Assembly (NCBI GenBank): GCA_041394725.1
Contig: JAWKHR010000024.1
Coordinates: 35,715 to 99,714, forward strand
Source of the DNA: JAWKHR01 sp041394725
Lineage (GTDB): Bacteria; Acidobacteriota; Vicinamibacteria; Vicinamibacterales; SCN-69-37
Reading direction: 5' to 3'
Length of the DNA stretch: 64,000 nucleotides
Each line of letters starts with the position of its first letter. Position 1 is the stretch's first letter. Of the stretch, positions 63,073-64,000 are shown one piece after another. The translations under genes were made by a program, and so were the position numbers. Below the pieces are notes generated by a model, which saw only the letters and a program-made list of their open reading frames with translations, ran no database searches and was not told the origin of the DNA.

Positions 63073-64000
63073 CGCGGCGTCTCGCGCTCTGGACGCTGCG
63101 GCGCGCGCTGGGCCCGACACGTGCCGAGACCGTGATGGGCGATCTCGACGAGGAGATCGGCCGCTCGGCGACCGTGGCATCGCGAATGGGCGGCCTGCGG
63201 CTGCTCCTGCGCGCGGTGACGTTCGCGATCGCGGTGCGATGGGCCGACCGTCGTCCGCGGCCCGCGTTCAGCGGGTCGCTGTCGCAGGACATGCGGTACG
63301 CGTGGCGATCGGTCCGCCGCCGGCCCGGCAGGTTCATGGCCGCCGCCGGGATGCTCGGCCTCGCGATCGGCATCACGACGGCGATGTTCACCGTCGTCGA
63401 TGCGCTGCTCATCCGTCCGGTGCCGTTTCCCGACCCGGACCGGCTGGCGCAGCTCTCCATGGGCACCGAACACGGCGGTCCATCGGTCGTTCCGCTGGAG
63501 ACGTATCGGGCCTGGCGCGATCTCGGCGCTTTCGACGGAGTGTCGGCCACCCGGTCCACGACCCGGGTCCTGAACGTCGACGGCAGCGAGACCGCGCAGG
63601 AAGAGGCGCAGGTCACGCCGGGGACGTTCGAGATGGTCGGCGGCGTGCGGCCGCTGCTCGGCCGGCTGTTCTCCGCGGCCGACGGCGAACCCGGTGCGGA
63701 CGACCGGGTCATCCTGTCGGAAGCACTGTGGCGCTCCGCGTTCAGCGCCGATCCGTCGGTCGTCGGCCGACGCGTGTCGCTCGACGGGACGCCGGTCGTC
63801 GTGGTCGGCGTGCTGCCCGACGGCTTCCGTTTCCCGGACTGGACGACGCGCCTGTGGCGCGCGACGACGTTTGCCGCGGAGGATTCGGGCAGCCGGGACC
63901 GGGTCCTGGTCTACGTCCGCCTTGGCACGGACATCCCGAAGACCGACGCTCTCCGGCTGGCGACGGACGTCGCGCACGCAGCGGGCGCGCACGCCAGCCT
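63069..64000 (+). CDS. ADOP-type FtsX/MacB-like permease, 3' end cut by window
   Basis: From GTG 63069 an uninterrupted plus-strand frame runs to the window end (310 codons). It starts with a cytoplasmic segment (LRRALGPTRAETVMGDLDEE), the PadR-linked ADOP N-terminus. A membrane helix follows (AGMLGLAIGITTAMFTVVDA), and then the first periplasmic MacB-like domain (TPGTFEMVGGVRPLLGRLFS, SLDGTPVVVVGVLPDGF). The FtsX units would lie beyond the window. Its GTG overlaps the PadR stop as GTGA. Confidence 0.9.
   Translation, partial: MTRRLALWTLRRALGPTRAETVMGDLDEEIGRSATVASRMGGLRLLLRAVTFAIAVRWADRRPRPAFSGSLSQDMRYAWRSVRRRPGRFMAAAGMLGLAIGITTAMFTVVDALLIRPVPFPDPDRLAQLSMGTEHGGPSVVPLETYRAWRDLGAFDGVSATRSTTRVLNVDGSETAQEEAQVTPGTFEMVGGVRPLLGRLFSAADGEPGADDRVILSEALWRSAFSADPSVVGRRVSLDGTPVVVVGVLPDGFRFPDWTTRLWRATTFAAEDSGSRDRVLVYVRLGTDIPKTDALRLATDVAHAAGAHAS

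Noticed and set aside
1..64000. Mobile elements, prophage or CRISPR
   Set aside because: No transposase, integrase, phage structural gene or spaced direct-repeat array was recognised on either strand.

Overview
The window reads as a high-GC (about 70%) chromosomal segment of an Acidobacteriota bacterium, most likely of the Vicinamibacteria type. The strongest pointers are six ADOP-type FtsX/MacB permease loci (acidobacterial duplicated orphan permeases), four of them coupled to PadR regulators, together with a VPS10/sortilin protein, a secreted creatininase-family protein, a DUF5666 lipoprotein and Gly/Arg-rich inserts in exported proteins. Both ends of the window cut through an ADOP gene. 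I see no rRNA, CRISPR array, transposase or phage gene.

Layout. 1-6.3 kb: ADOP permease (partial), VOC protein, PadR-ADOP pair, EthD-like protein. 6.5 kb: tRNA-Ser(CGA). 6.7-23.5 kb, minus strand: a three-gene hybrid NRPS-PKS-NRPS operon whose genes are joined by ATGA overlaps. In transcription order these are a formyltransferase-led loading NRPS with a luciferase-like monooxygenase and a methyltransferase inserted in its adenylation domain, a single-module PKS, and an NRPS with an inserted methyltransferase and a terminal thioesterase. 23.7-33.4 kb, minus strand: tadA, an outer-membrane protein, a subtilisin-like protease, a DUF5666 lipoprotein, a FixJ-like regulator with a large propeller-type histidine kinase, and a CDP-alcohol phosphatidyltransferase. 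33.5-40.3 kb: PadR-ADOP pair, VapBC toxin-antitoxin, and a frameshifted PadR-ADOP pair. 40.5-59.1 kb: membrane protein with XRE regulator, DUF5715/LysM protein, metzincin with an outer-membrane protein, CDF transporter, DUF4142 lipoprotein, a small ORF, MFS exporter, creatininase-family protein, MutS-like ATPase, sortilin-like protein, KatG, GAF-ATPase, zinc-ribbon membrane protein, and a secreted HpcH/HpaI-like protein. 59.2-64 kb: ADOP, IspH, PadR-ADOP (partial).

The 16.8-kb NRPS-PKS operon is the outstanding system. Reading the specificity positions by eye, both adenylation domains resemble the glycine code, and both carry an A8-A9 methyltransferase insertion. The simplest inferred scaffold is a formylated, N-methylated and possibly oxidised glycine starter, extended by one malonyl unit that is ketoreduced and dehydrated, then joined to a second N-methylglycine (sarcosine) and released by a thioesterase with cysteine in place of the usual serine. 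One base appears to be missing in the last gene, near 9555. No phosphopantetheinyl transferase, dedicated exporter or regulator lies beside the operon.

The PadR-ADOP pairs have AT-rich inverted repeats on or next to plausible promoters, which suggests autoregulated units. Frame was judged by reading the sequence. Family names are from recognised motifs, not from database searches.
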